A stretch of 64,000 nt of DNA from Calvatia gigantea (taxonomy: Eukaryota > Basidiomycota > Agaricomycetes > Agaricales > Lycoperdaceae): NCBI GenBank assembly GCA_025093985.1, contig JACAAK010000004.1, positions 930,001 through 994,000 on the forward strand. The letters run 5' to 3'. This document shows, one piece after another, positions 52,198 through 64,000 of the stretch (within the stretch, counting starts at the first letter, position 1; each line of letters begins with the position of its first letter). Under the pieces are notes generated by a model. It made no database searches. It was not told where the DNA came from and saw only the letters and a list, made by a program, of their open reading frames with translations. The translations under genes were made by a program, and so were the position numbers.

Positions 52198-54415
52198 TCA
52201 ATCCGACTTTTTCTTCTTCTTTTTCGGCGCGTCACTTGATACAATGGTAGTGGAAGCTGTAGTAGCTTTCTCAGTTTCCTTGGCCTTCTCAGCTTCCTTG
52301 CCTTTTTTTGCCTTTTTGGCCTCCTTCCTTGCTTTTCGTTCTTCCTCTGTCTCTTCCTGCACAGAAGGTCAGTTGGTCGTGCAACGGGCATCACAGGATC
52401 TTCACCTTGGTCGCTAACTCTTCTTCACCCGGAAGTATATCGCTCTCTCTCCGCTTTCGCTTTTTCTCCTTCTTCGACTCCTTGGACTCCTTCTCCCCGT
52501 CGACGTCCATTTTATCCTCACTCTCTTCCACCTCCTTCTCCTTCTCCCTATTCTTCTCAGCCCTCCTCTTCGCCTTCCTCTCCTCCTTCGTGCGCCTTTT
52601 CTCTTCCTTTACATCCAACACAGCCTGTACAGCAGCCTGCATGGGATCATCGCGCTGTGTTGACACGAAATCCACAGCATCGGCTTTAGTGTTGTACGTC
52701 TTGGTCTCACCGCTCATCGAGAACCGCGCCTGTTTTTTGTCGCCATTTCGCGAGTAGTTGTTGGTGATGCCGAGCTCGGCTTGATGCTCAAGGGCACGAA
52801 GACGAGATTCGAGTTTTGTGCGGTTTTCGAGGCCGATGGATGCAGCTGCATCGACGGATTTGTCGTTGGAGTCTGTCAGAGCGTCCACACGTATTGAGAG
52901 GGCGGCTTTTGTTGCCACCATGCGGGCCATCTGCGGTCATTTGTGTCAAGATTCAGGTCGTTTCACCGTGTAGAAGCTTGATTTACCTTTCCCTTTAGTT
53001 TGGGGGGTGCTTGACCAATCAAAGACGCCTAGAAACGATTAGCTAAACATTAGGCGGAGAAGAGCAAGGGGGACGTACGTGGTAGATGAGACCATACTTT
53101 GGTGTATCATGTTTGGTTTTCAATGCACGGAACAACGCCTTTTCGGCACCAAGAATCTGGACAGTACTTGCCGGGTGTTTTGCGAGGTTCAACAAGCTCC
53201 CGGCATGGCTGATCAAACGCGCGCCAACAAGTTCCCCAACAAGAGCCGTGAGGTTGGGAGCAATGGCGCTCATGCGGTTGCGTAGATATTCTGCGAGTTG
53301 AGCGCGGTAGGCAGAAATAGATATTACTTGGTCGCAGAGGGAGTGGATATGTGCTATGTCAGAGTCGGAAATTTCGGTCCCCATGGAGATTTCTGCAGCA
53401 GCTTTGAGGACGGCTTCGAGGTCTTCTGGCAGGATACTCGAGAAATCTGTTGAGGCCGCGTTCGTGCGGAAGCCTAACGGAAAGGAGGATGTGTGAGGAT
53501 GCGTGCATCGTGGCGGAACAGGAATGAGACTAACCCATATGTCGGATAACTTTTGCGTAGGCAAGATTATCCGAGATGATTTTGGCCATTTCGGGAAAAT
53601 GCCACCCATACCATTCCTAAGCGCTATTATGAGGGAAGGTGCAGGGAGAAGGTCGGAGGTACGTACCTTGACACGCATGGCATAGATGTTGATTTCTTTG
53701 TCGAGGTCGTCCAATAGAGCAATTGCCTGGATGACCATGGTATCCACCTTATCAGGGGAGAATTTGAGCTTGAATCTAGGTTATAGTGAATATCCATTTG
53801 GAGAATTACGTGCCATAAAGTTTACCGAGATAATGAGTGAGATAGACCGAGGCTCATGGTGGCAAGATCTTTGGGGTCTAGGCCGTCCAGTAATGCAGCG
53901 AGCTGACCTCGGATACCGCGCCATAATTCATGAGAGCCATCAGATTGAACAGAAACATTGATGCTCAGTTTCTTAGAGATTGAACGTCCTAACGGGAATG
54001 GCGAGGATCGAGGTCAGAAAAGCCGTAAACACGAGGCAGACGAGAAAGAGTTCCCACCTAGACTAGGATCGACAACCAACAGCGAATCTTTCCCTTTCCC
54101 TTTGTTAACAACCTCGTCCTTCAAAAACTGCTTCAATCCCCTTCCTATCTTTCCACTTTGGAGAGCAGTGATATCTTCTACCGCAGTTGCGGTTGACGTG
54201 AACCGATGTAATGCTTTTAGTTTGACGCTGATAATTGAATAATCACAGATAAGAAAATTAACGGGGGATAATTCATGATTTTTAACACAGACGTACAGTT
54301 TGTGTGCCTTCTCTGGACTCTCAAACTCCTTCCACAGGTCGGCACTCTCAAGTTTTGCACTGTCTGTAACTTTGAAGAGACAGTATCCCAGTGCGGTCTC
54401 GTATAACACGAGCAT
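52198..54415 (-). CDS. NOP58: NOP58 box C/D snoRNP core protein
   Basis: Core protein of box C/D snoRNPs that guide rRNA 2'-O-methylation, and a part of the SSU processome. The start is [16 protein letters not shown] at 54415. Exons follow with [95 protein letters not shown], the Nop domain exon [20 protein letters not shown] and [18 protein letters not shown]. Then come [12 protein letters not shown] and a long exon starting [13 protein letters not shown] Lys/Glu-rich tail ends KKKKKKSD. All joins keep phase and no break is seen. This is the intact partner of the remnants at 44.6-46.9 kb. Confidence 0.95.
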
Positions 54416-54687
54416 TTTGCAAGATCTGACCTAGGTCCTGTAGATATGTGATAGATCAAGGAAGATAAGGCTTCCCAGCGCCGGGGACGATAGTGAAGAC
54501 CAGCTTTTTCGTGGTGGTAAGAATTTTCAGAACTTTCCCATCAGTAAGTGGTGACCGCGGGACGCTATTTCCATTTTTAACAATGTAATGAATACTCATT
54601 TGTCTATTCTTAACCCTGTGTTTGTCGGTCATGCAGACATCGGAGCAAGCGGGAACTGAAGACCTTGACTTGATACCACTTATCATC

Positions 54688-56793
54688 ATGCTCTTGTCCT
54701 CGTTGTTGTTGCTCTCACTACTCCCACCTTGGCTATGGGCATCTTGGCAACAAGTTCAGGTGGTCTGGCACAACAGAACCTGGACAAGCAACAGCCAGAG
54801 TCCGCACCAACAACGCCGCATCTTTCGGCAGTTGAGGCTAATCGCTATACCGTCTTAACGCACTCGCGCTTTCCGAGCCACCGAGTGCGATTCAAAAAGA
54901 CAAACTTCTGTGATCCGACTGTTAAGTGAGCCCACCCTGTCTGACGAGGTTTCGGCGTTCAATTACCCTTTCCTTGTAGTGTCTACACTGGGTATCTCGA
55001 CGTAGATGCTGGTGCTAAGCATTTGTTTTTCTACTTCTTCGAAAGTCGTCGTGATCCCAACAAAGGTGAGCTACCTTCAAACACCATCTGTAATCAATGT
55101 TTCTTGAGCTCGAGCCCCTTAGATGACGTTATGATGTGGATTAATGGTGGTACGAAACCTCCCACAATTTTGGGATGCTAATGAGTATACCCATGAATGT
55201 TAGGTCCAGGCTGTTCCTCGGCGATGGGTCTTTTAATGGAACTGGGTGTGGGCCCTACTTTCTCCAGAGGCAGTTGAATCTAACGTCTTCAAGGACCATG
55301 TAACATTGACATGAGCGGTAATTCTTCAAACGGCACCTTATGGAACCCATACTCTTGGAACAAAGAAACCAATATCTTCTTCCTTGACCAGCCGTTAGTG
55401 ATATGTGTATGCCGTTCCCATTTAAACTTGCCTCACTACAGCCTCGCAGCGTCGGAGTTGGCTTTTCTTACGCGGATTATGGGGAGACGGTCGAGACCAC
55501 TGAAGACGCTGCCAAGAATATACACGCATTCATCAGTATATTCTTTGAGACGTTCCCGCAGTTTTCCGGTCGTCGTCTCCACTTAGCCGGGGAATCCTAT
55601 GGCGTACGTGATATTGATCATCCACCCATTCAGATCTAGTAAAGGTATCGGCATTCTAATACTAGGGAAGATACTTGCCTGTCTTCGCGAGTGAGATATA
55701 TGATCAGAATCAAGTTGCCAAGGCGGAGGGAAGGCCTATTCTGAACCTCCAAAGTGTCCTCATTGGCAACGGTATAACAGATATCTCAACGTAAGCCAAG
55801 TTCGTTCTCGGATCCTACAATAGCTGAATTCTACTCCAGTTTGTACCTTGGACGGTATGAAGTTGAATGTGGCAGGGCTTCCCTGGATGTTCCCTTCCAG
55901 TCAATATCAGCTTGTGTGCGGATGAGAACATCTGTGAGTCTGAAATACATAACCCGGTAATACGACCGAACTCACAAGGTACCTATAACGCGATAGCTTC
56001 CACGCTGCCAAAGACACCTGAAGGAATCTTGTATCGATCGATTCGATGCCATTGACTGCCGCGCCGCTGTGAACTTTTGTGATAATGAGTTATCCACATC
56101 AATGTGGGCGACAGGTAAGCAGTGCCTGCCCATTTTCGTACCAGGATTAAAACCATCACAATAGGCCGTAATGTATATGATATATCCAAGGTAACCATAC
56201 ATTCCCTGTTAAATAACAGCTCCTTACATCACTCACCTCAATCCAATTTTAGATGTGTGAAGGTAATCTGTGCTATAGAGAAAACGATTTCATCAAGGCG
56301 TACCTTGACCTACCTGAAACTCGAGAAACTCTGGGAGTTGAAATTCCCGGCAACTTTTCAGCGTGCTCAGAGGAAGTCAGTCGGAACTTTAATGCCCGCT
56401 TGGACAAATGGTCCGTTCATAATCAGGATTATGTAGGCGAATCTTTTGGACCGCGGCATCCGAATCCTCATATACGCGGGAACTTACGACTGGCAGTGCA
56501 ACTGGATCGCAAATAAACTATGGGTGGACAAGTTAATCTGGGGGCGTAGCGATGATTATCAGAAAGAGTCCTGGAGGGAATGGGCTGTTGATGGAACGGC
56601 TGTTGGCGAAGTCAAGCAGACTGATTTGCTTACCTTTGTCACTATCAGGGAGGCAGGGCATATGATAAGTGTTTTTTCTTCTACGTGATTTGTTGGGAAA
56701 TGTTGACGTCTAGTTTCCATCTACGTCCCCCATGACAAGCCTGCGGAAGCTCTTGCTATGGTGTCACGATGGATCAACCAGGAAAAGATGTGA
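54688..56793 (+). CDS. Serine carboxypeptidase (peptidase family S10), with apparent frameshifts
   Basis: Secreted or vacuolar serine carboxypeptidase. A leucine-rich start (MLLSSLLLLS) reads into LATSSGGLAQQNLDK only after a frame change near 54720. Exons after that: up to 54925, 54980-55065, 55123-55149, 55204-55245, 55294-55393, 55450-55603, 55666-55790, 55840-55933, 55997-56114, 56165-56190, 56253-56664 and 56725-56793. Catalytic marks are oxyanion INGGPGCSS, nucleophile LHLAGESYG, Asp in YAGTYDWQCNW and His in REAGHM / VPHDKPAEALAM. A second frame change near 56435 (extra G in GTAGGCG) separates the two halves. The last intron, 56665-56724, has AT and AC ends. The gene is either real with base errors or freshly dead. 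Confidence 0.75.
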
Positions 56794-58145
56794 TTGGACA
56801 GGGAGAAACTTTTGATGTTGGCAGATCGCATCCATCACTTAAGGGCTTCAAACACGATATATGTGTACTAGCTCCGTTTTCACCATCATACAGGCCCTTG
56901 GCCCCGCACACGAACAGTAACGGATTGAGACTCTTAATTAGGATCTTCCCGTCGAATGATATGAATTTATCAGGTCACCAAGATCAGGAGAGGCAGCGGT
57001 GTTACATCAGTGGCTCTGACCCACTGGGGAAGCGGGTTGCTCGGTCAAAACGTTAGGCGGTTAACGGGAGTGGTGCAATGTTGATGAACACTTCAAGTAG
57101 TGACTCCCTCTTCGCCGTCCATCATTTCAAGGGATTGCAGTTTGGCCGCCTGGAGCTGATGCTATGAAGGCTGGGAATAGCGGTAGCGGTTGAGACAACC
57201 GAGCATGGAGGTGCACGACATTCCAGTCAATTAACAACTTCGTATTCATAAGGGCTTACGGTTGGCTCAACGTTCTTTGCCGTGTAACAGCTGCTTGGTC
57301 ATGTTTCCTCTTCCAACAATACCTAGTGTTGCGTTCCCAAAAGATCAACACGAGACAGTGACAGCATTTGCGTCCGTGACACTGCAGCCCATCACATAAC
57401 AACCCCTTGGGCCTTTCAAATCGGCCACCACCACCATCAACGTCAACTCCAATCTCTTTCTGCACCTGACCTACGTAAAACGTGTTACTTTACACCTTCG
57501 ACATTAATTCCGAAGTTTTGGGTTTCGACTATGGGCTGACGGCTGGCCCTGTTTCGCGTGCGCGATGAAGTGACGGATCACTACCACAGCGCCCACTGCT
57601 TGTCTTCCCCGCTGGATATTTAAGGCGACGAAAAAGGGCCCCCTAGGACTTGGTTTACGAGGCCGATATATCGAAAAAATAATTTTTAAAAATTTCAAAA
57701 TGTGGAGCAAGCGGCATTCCACCAATCTAACAATTGCAACAAACAAGATCCATTTCCATAGCGATTGGCTTCCCGGCATCGCCGAAGCCAATCAGAGAGA
57801 ATGGTGGGATGGACCGGTCACTCGGGTTGTTCCCATGCGATCAGAAATATATACATATACTTGATGGTTGTCTGACATTCAATTCCCCACCTCTTCGCTG
57901 TTTCTTTCCTTCCTCCCCTTTGTGCCCTAGTGAGTCACCCATATTGCCCTGTCCTCTGTTATCGTCCTGGACTGACCATAAAATCCCTTTCTTGATCTGC
58001 TTTAGCCGTTATTTTTTGGGCTTGCCTGGTCGCTTGTCCCCTGGTTTCCATTCACCTTCGTTCTTCTTCCCCTCTTCGTTCTTTCCACACTCCTTTCGAG
58101 CAGGCATCTTTTCGACCCAATTTCAGCGGCACTTCCCTGTTCACC
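56794..58145. other. Intergenic, no gene recognised
   Basis: 1.35 kb with an AT-rich dip near 57660-57700. It contains the promoter of the Rds1-like gene, including a CT-rich leader at about 57890-58110. The long frame at 57734-58465 overlaps the Rds1-like exon in another frame and was not called. Confidence 0.4.
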
Positions 58146-59531
58146 ATGACCCGACTCTCCTCGTTTATCTCTTTGGCCCTCATGGCTGCCCCTGTCCTGG
58201 TTTCTGCAGGGCCTGCTACCCGCTTTCTATGGAAAGCGTGCGGCTTCTGATATCACCGTGCTCAGTGCGTGTCGATCCATTTCCCTGTCTGCGCATAGCT
58301 GAATTCCTCTCCCTTGTATCCAGAGTTTGCCGACGTCTTGGAGCAGCTCGAAAGCAGCTTTTACTCACAAGCACTCTCGAAGTTCCAGGATTCAGATTTC
58401 ACGTCCGCTGGTTTCGGTTCGAGCACCATTCCCATCGAACAGTTCAAAAGTATCCAACAGGATGAAGCCACGCACTCCCTCGTTCTCCAGAGCGTCTTGA
58501 AGTCTCTTGGCGAGACGCCTATCACGAGCTGCAAGTTCAACTTTGCTTCAGTACTCTCTGACGTGACTACCATGGCAGCCACAGCCCGTGTTGTAGAGAA
58601 CGTTGGTGTAGCGGCGTATTTAGGAGGCGCTACTCTCCTCACGGATCCGGTTCTCCTCACTTCCGCTGGGTCGATCTTGACAGTCGAGGCACGCCATCAG
58701 ACTATTCTGAATATCCTATCAAGCAGTGGTACAGCTATCCCCTCTGCGTTCGATATCGCGATGAGCCCAAATGAAATTCTTGCCATTGCCGCACCATTCT
58801 TTGATGGTCCTTGTGATCTTGGCGTCCCTACCAACCCTGTACTTTCTCTGACCAACTCTGGCCCTGTCGGCCCCGGCACCCTCTTGACCTTTGACTCCCC
58901 TGGTTTCGCCAACGCTACCGTTTCTATGGACGTGAGTCGTGTCTTTCTCTCTCTGATCTGATGGAAAGGGTGCTAAATGCGATTTTATACTTCACAACAG
59001 AAAATGTTCTGTCAGATGATGCTGGGTGGTCAACCGATGTCCATTCCTCTTCCCATGAGCCAGTGTGTTGTCCCAGACGGTATCAACGGTCCAGTTGGTA
59101 TCTGGATCACATCTGACGGTCAACCTTTGATCAACAACGTCCGTGATCGCGCGTCGACCCAGTTGGTTGCTGGTCCTGCTATGGCCTTCATCGATACACA
59201 GCCTCAGTCCCTTGGTCAGCTCGTGCGCAGCAGCACAGGCTCGGGTGGCTCGGGTAGCTCAGGAAGCTCGGGAAGCACAGGCACTGATACCGCCTCCGCT
59301 AGTGTCTCAACCAGCACCCAGACGATCTCGCCCGCCGAGGCCTCGGCGCTTCTCTCCTCTGCGTCGGCCACTGCTACTGCGTCTGGTGCTGATGCTCAAC
59401 CCACTATCAGCAACAGCGGTGCTCCCAATCCTGCCGCTAATCCGACTCCGGGCAAACCGAATCAGTTCACTGGCCCGTCTCCAGACGGAAAGGTCAATGT
59501 CATCGGCTGGAGTGGACTTCCACCTCAGTGA
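58146..59531 (+). CDS. Rds1-like secreted ferritin-fold protein
   Basis: Ferritin-like domain protein of the fungal stress-response Rds1 type; the biochemical role is unknown. Exons: 58146-58264, 58324-58931 and 59001-59531. A signal peptide (SFISLALMAAPVLVSAG) leads to GKRAASDITVL and FADVLEQLESSFYSQAL. Family blocks follow: IQQDEATHSLVLQSVLKSLG, GVAAYLGGATLLTDPVLLTS, ILTVEARHQTILNIL and PFFDGPCDLGVPTNP. The C-terminus is Ser/Thr/Gly-rich low complexity, likely glycosylated, ending KVNVIGWSGLPPQ. Exon 1 reads through only if one T of the TTT at about 58225 is removed. As everything else is intact, a homopolymer error is the likeliest cause. Start context is CACCATGA. Confidence 0.85.
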
Positions 59532-59994
59532 AAGGGGATCGCAGGAGTTTTCAGCCACGATGTAGACAGTATTTTATGAGGTAGATAAATTATTTTATAT
59601 TTCTTTCCCGAGGAATTGGTGTTCATGATTACCGTTGTTAGATAAGGCATGGACCTTTTGCGCAAGCTTTCTGAAATTGCTAGCAATTTTCGATAATTTG
59701 CCTGGTTTCGTGGAGTTTTCTTTTGTTATTCTTCCTTTGTCCTTCGTACACACGGTTCTGCACAACTTCCCAGGGGAGGTATCGTTTAGGTTGTTAGTCT
59801 TGTATTCGTAGATAACAATGCAACAGCGTCATGGCATTGGCAGGATTGCAACGCACTTGCGAGAACAAACCTGTGTTACGTAATGTACCAGCGATGACCG
59901 GAGTCCACGGTTCTGAGATTGGGACCGGTGGTGATTGGACCAGCGTCTAGGTTCCACACAACCCACCACCCTTCCTTCCTCCTCGCTGTCACTC
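59532..59994. other. Intergenic, EAF promoter region
   Basis: About 460 bp between genes on the same strand. Short minus-strand frames are not convincing. Confidence 0.4.
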
Positions 59995-61643
59995 ATGGCG
60001 AGTACAAACACCTCATGGATGCCCGCCCAAGGCAAATTCCGGGTCAATATTGGTTCCTCGCTGCACCGTTCCCTCAAAGCTCGCAAGCAGGGTGGGACAC
60101 CTCCCGCAACAAACCAGAAACGAAGTCTCCCTGATAAAGACTTCTATTCTTTCCGTTGTAGGTAGTCCCTTTGCTTTGAATGTACCTTGAGAGCGTGTTT
60201 AGTGACGAGGGGATTGTGTTGGCAGATAATTTTAAGCCCCCAGCTATTGATTCGACGAAACCTGGAACAATTGAGGTGAAGAAAGGAAAGGATAAGACCC
60301 ACGTCGCTGTGGAACACCTCAGCTCGCAGGTATTTTTCCTTCGCCTTCTGGCATAGGGGCGCTTGTGGTTTCTAATGACTTATGCTAGGCGGGCGAAGCA
60401 TATGTTTTTACAGGTAACGAGACACCGGCTAAGGAATGGGACTGCATCCTGATTTATGACGAAGAAACTGGAGTGAGTTCTTGTGTCGTTTGAAGGCGTT
60501 GGTATGTACTAATCATCGTACAAGGCATATACCCTAGAGAAACTAGACTCGTGTGTAAAGCTCACATGGGAACGGAAACGGACACCTACTGCGAGAGCAC
60601 CCTCCCGTACGCAGCTGACTCAAAGTCCTAAACTGTCACATTCTGATACGCGTTTCCTAGCTGCTGCGTTGTCTCCCTCGGACAGGGACGCTGAAGGTGA
60701 CGATGATGACGAACTTGAGAAAGAGTTGTTGGGATTGGCAGAAGACATTCCCCTCGCCAAGGCAACCAACGTACGACGGCAGACAGCTCCATCCAAGCTG
60801 CCACCACCACAGAAACATGAAGTAGAAGAAGATATCGAAGATATATTTACACCCCCGGTTCCAGAACCAGCACCACAACCGCCTCCCAAAGCACAACCCC
60901 CGAAAGCTTCACGGCCTACCAAACCTATGCCCAAGCCCCGTGCTAGTGCTGCAGCTGTGGCACCAAAGCCTATTGAACCACCTCCAGCGCCTGTCGTTAC
61001 CACCCCTCCCGTCGTTCCTCCCAAACCAAAGGCAGCACCGAAACTCAAGAAGAGGAAGGAAGTGGACCCACCGGTGCTCAGTGACCCGGAGGTTGAAGAC
61101 CTAGCCTTTGGTGTACCCGCCAAACGGGCCAAAATACCTGCTTCAGGGACTATTGTCGCACCCCAACCAGCCGACTCAAAACCATCGGAAGGTTTCGCAC
61201 TTCCAGGTTCTGATACTGGATATTTCAAACCACTGCCTCCCGCAACTACAGCGAAACCTCAACGAGCGCCTCCGCCGCCCGCACAACCGACGTTGCCTGA
61301 AGACGGAGGCGAAGAAGAAGACTCAGAAGAGGACTGGGAAGAGGTTGTACAAGCTGATCCCCCTCCTCCTGTCTCTCCTGGGGCAATCAGTTATCACAGT
61401 GACAATGGGGAGGAAGACGGAGGATTATTTGGAGATGAGGATGATGGAGATGGATACGCCGAGGACGTGTTGGCGGATGAGTTAGCCAAGGAGATGGGAC
61501 TGGATGAAAGTTTCGATAACGCTGGACCGCTACCGCAGGCCGACTCCCAACCGATGTCTTTGGATCAGTATGCTAGAAGTGCTGTCGTGGACGATGATTC
61601 TGACGATGATTTCTCGTCGAGCGATGACAGCGATGATGACTGA
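59995..61643 (+). CDS. EAF-family (ELL-associated) transcription elongation factor
   Basis: RNA polymerase II elongation partner of ELL, in the nucleus. Exons: 59995-60157, 60226-60329, 60389-60472 and 60525-61643 give 489 residues in one frame. The EAF domain spans about residues 15-110: KDFYSFRYNFKPPAI, TKPGTIEVKKGKDKTHV, the EAYVFTGNE strand, CILIYDEETGAYTLEKL. The remainder is disordered. It has Pro/Lys-rich tracts (PPAPVVTTPPVVPPKPKAAP) and an acidic C-terminus of Asp/Ser (DDDFSSSDDSDDD), like the acidic transactivation tails of EAF proteins. The intron inside SFRY splits a codon cleanly. No defect. Confidence 0.88.
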
Positions 61644-62019
61644 GCGGTTTTGTGAACTGCGCCAGCTGTCCGTTTGAATATATATCTCGTGTAATGTCCA
61701 TAATTCTGTGATAGATATATGTACAACCCCAGGGTATTTTGTGCTGAAAGCTTGATATTTTTTGTTAACCCCCCACCTATGGGACCCAGATATGGTAACA
61801 GACTGGTGACTTGGGCAAACAAAAGTTGCACCAGCAATTCCTTGCCCATTATTCAGTGACCCTCATAAAAGATTGGTGATATCATTGAAAATGCCGTATT
61901 CTATAAATACCACAAATATCTTAATTTTTGTAGCCGGGGTGATGGACTTGGTGTCCCGCAGTACGTGTGGTATACATTGTAGTCTGTGTACGTTTTGGTG
62001 TAACACTCAATTCAAACAA
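61644..62019. other. EAF 3' side, no gene
   Basis: Terminator region of the EAF gene, leading into the inverted repeat copy 2. Confidence 0.4.
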
Positions 62020-64000
62020 TGGGGTGAGTGGGTTCCACAAGGCAGTAAGACAGAAGGCTAGGAAGCTTCGAGGGAGAAAATGACAAGCGTTTTGTTTCCG
62101 CTAAGTGCTGGTGCAGAGGAGAAAGCCGACAGGAAACCAGATACCTGGTTCTTTGGCCGTATGAGGATTTACGTCAAGGAGTTTCCACCAGACCTGGTGC
62201 ATGGGCGGACGGAAGGCTGATGAGAGCGCACCGGAATGATGGTAATTATGTTTGTGCATGGTAGCTCTGGGTCTCTTCCCTGCCCCCCCAGCCGGCGGTC
62301 GGCCCAGAGAGTGGGAAGGACCCGCGATCGTGCGGTTACTTTCTCTTGAATATTCAATTCCATAAATCAAAAAATGGAGCACTTCACGATAGTTTACGAT
62401 TATTAGGAACAGTAGCACAGATAAAACAGTCAAGCTATAGGCTTACTGTAACAGCAACACACACACTTCTTGGGGAATGAAAACCCCAGATGGAAGATGA
62501 TCAGATTATCCTGGCGTTAGGACATCACTAGTAGCGGACGCGAGATGATATGTCAGAAGCAGGTTCTGCCACGAACACTCCACTACGTCAGGCACTCTAG
62601 GGGGATTGCCCATGCGCTTTATCCACTAGTCTTAGAATGAACACGGTGACGATGAAGGCCCCGAGGGTTATCAATGTTACCGGGGGCCAACAGAATTGAT
62701 TATCGCGTTTAAACGCATGACAGAATGTTATAATAGTCCTTGGCGATGTCCTATATACAAAACGCCTTTAAGCTCTTGACCAAAATAAATATAGTCGCAT
62801 TACTGTTGACGTTGTTGCAACGAGGCCGAGTATCCGTTCGTGATGTTGGAAGGCTACCGCGTAGTAACATCACCGGCCTCACCGAGGGAGGAGACAAGGT
62901 GTAATTGGCACCGGATACTCCTAAAAATTGTATCCGGCGTATCTTCCATCACCTCCCTCATTCTGTTCTGGCATTCTGAATGTGATTGAGACCTACATTT
63001 AGTGGGAGCCAAGGGCTCGCATATAGTGTTATGCTGGATTCTGTGCACCTGAGTGCCGGTTTGGCTGCTCGATTTCTGTGGTCGAGGACGTGGTCGTGAC
63101 AAATACATTCACTCGTACAGTGTTACATAGATCATCGATCATGCATCACGAGTCATAACCTCTGCCTGCTTGGGCAAGACACAAAATCTGAAGGGGGGAA
63201 CAAGGAGGTCAATTTGAAGGCATTACCGGAGGTGTGTGATCGCACATACCTCCCCAGGATAAAGGTTAGTGCAGTCTTTGTTGATCTGGGGGTTGAGGTG
63301 ATAGAGCTAGGAGCTGGGCGGAATGGTCAATACCCATTCTTAATCTCATGAATGAATGGAAGAAGTGTTTGCCTACATGGAGATTCGGAAACGTTGGCAG
63401 ATGCTGTAGCAGGTGTCTCCGGCCACGACCATGTAAGTTCTGGTGCAGTCCGCAGCGGAGACAGTCGAAGCTCGAGATAATAATTAGCAAGGTGACTACA
63501 AGTAAAAGGGAGCGAAAATGTACCAAGAACGGCCACAAGGGCGGTGACAGTGAAGAATTTGGAGAACACTGTTGATCGGAGGGGATTGGCTTGGAAATCA
63601 CAAGAGCCTGAGGTTTCTTGGATGAGGTCTCCAGGTCCTCGGGGCCACCTTTATACGCGCACCGATTCGAGCACCCTGTCGAGGTGGTGACGCCACAAAT
63701 GAAGTTCCCGTAAAATCCTTGCTTCTAGCCGTCCCATCCCCAGTCGCTTGAGGTCCGTCCGTATTGAGAAAGCCATAAGGTAGTTTTGGCATTACTCCCA
63801 ACCTGGGTATGACTTCATTCCACTCTCCTAGGTGCTTCACAGGTTACGAGAGTAAAGGGACATCATTAAACTCCCGGCCTCCAGAGAAAAATAGTGGCTT
63901 TCCTCGCAGGAAAAAGGAAGGGCCATTGGAGAGTCCAGACTCCCCTTCCGGCTGGTTAAGTGAACTGGTCGAAGGATTCAAGCGCACCCGCCAAAATCAT
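62020..64000 (-). repeat. Repeat block, copy 2 (inverted, diverged, continues past window)
   Basis: Reverse complement of 35091-37280 with many substitutions and small indels. The right window edge (ATTTTGGCGGGTGCGCTTGA on the minus strand) matches 35093-35112. The real boundary therefore lies outside the window. Confidence 0.75.
63180..63569 (-). pseudogene. LysM gene copy 2, truncated after the first LysM
   Basis: Paralogue of the gene at 35530. The signal peptide (MFSKFFTVTALVAVLA) and first LysM (TYMVVAGDTCYSICQRFRI) are read through the same first intron position. The third exon, with LYHLNPQINKDCTNLYPGE, cannot be entered in phase without a TAG. The next exon reads ILCLAQAG and stops within a few codons. 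The second LysM and the end of the gene have no counterpart. It is a broken copy; a rescued single-LysM product would need an unusual splice. Confidence 0.7.

Larger units (their letters stand above)
46905..53030 (+). repeat. Tandem duplication, unit 2 (KRR1 remnant - membrane protein C - NOP58 3' part)
   Basis: Right unit of the duplication. It carries the broken KRR1 end, membrane protein copy C, and the 3' part of the intact NOP58. Identity to unit 1 is roughly 75-85 percent by eye in most places, so the event is not recent, apart from the 160-bp tract. Confidence 0.8.

Noticed and set aside
57734..58465. 243-codon plus-strand frame upstream of the Rds1-like gene
   Set aside because: Overlaps the conserved Rds1 exon in a different frame; Phe/Ser/Pro-rich with no domain, and lies in a CT-rich leader.
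60620..61228. 200-codon minus-strand frame opposite the EAF gene
   Set aside because: Opposite the Pro-rich part of a well supported exon; composition only, no domain.

Overview
This window is nuclear DNA of a mushroom-forming basidiomycete (Agaricomycetes). The evidence is many 45-60 bp GT-AG introns, often several per gene, dense genes on both strands, and basidiomycete-type proteins (MARVEL protein, Rds1-type ferritin-like protein, LysM protein, GH92 mannosidase, F-box protein). The species cannot be read from the sequence. Exon joins below were made by eye and checked by reading phase.

Layout. 1-8.5 kb: actin (3' end missing at the left edge), an MBOAT lysophospholipid acyltransferase, a SEC14-type lipid transfer protein, the 18S rRNA methyltransferase NEP1, and an intron-containing tRNA-Leu(CAG). 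9.7-12.3 kb: a decayed copy (A) of an unrecognised multi-pass membrane protein. 12.7-24.3 kb: ribosomal protein eL18, a Tra2-like SR protein, the 60S GTPase NUG1, an F-box protein and NOP9. 25.2-33.7 kb: a MARVEL membrane protein, a secreted GH92 alpha-mannosidase and a BuGZ/ZNF207-like zinc-finger protein. 35.1-37.3 kb: a repeat block carrying a two-LysM secreted protein. A diverged inverted copy of the block fills 62.0-64.0 kb and runs off the right edge. 37.4-54.4 kb: an NCBP3-like protein, KRR1, membrane protein copy B, a broken NOP58 fragment split by a TIR transposon, a broken KRR1 fragment, membrane protein copy C, and intact NOP58. 54.7-61.6 kb: a serine carboxypeptidase, an Rds1-like ferritin-fold secreted protein and an EAF-type transcription elongation factor.

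The main structural story is at 39-54 kb. An ancestral order KRR1 - membrane protein - NOP58 was duplicated in tandem, with breakpoints inside KRR1 and inside NOP58. This left one intact KRR1 at the left, one intact NOP58 at the right, and dead pieces of both fused back to back in the middle. A 1.34 kb element with 127 bp terminal inverted repeats, carrying a piece of a RecQ-like helicase, lies inside the dead NOP58. The two membrane-protein copies share one sharply bounded 160 bp tract of near identity that looks like gene conversion.

Six of the protein genes act in ribosome production (NEP1, eL18, NUG1, NOP9, KRR1, NOP58), and three more concern RNA or transcription (Tra2-like, NCBP3-like, EAF). 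Several genes (NOP9 3' half, carboxypeptidase, Rds1-like, membrane proteins) show single-base frameshifts, many of them in homopolymer runs. Base-calling error must be weighed against real decay for each.
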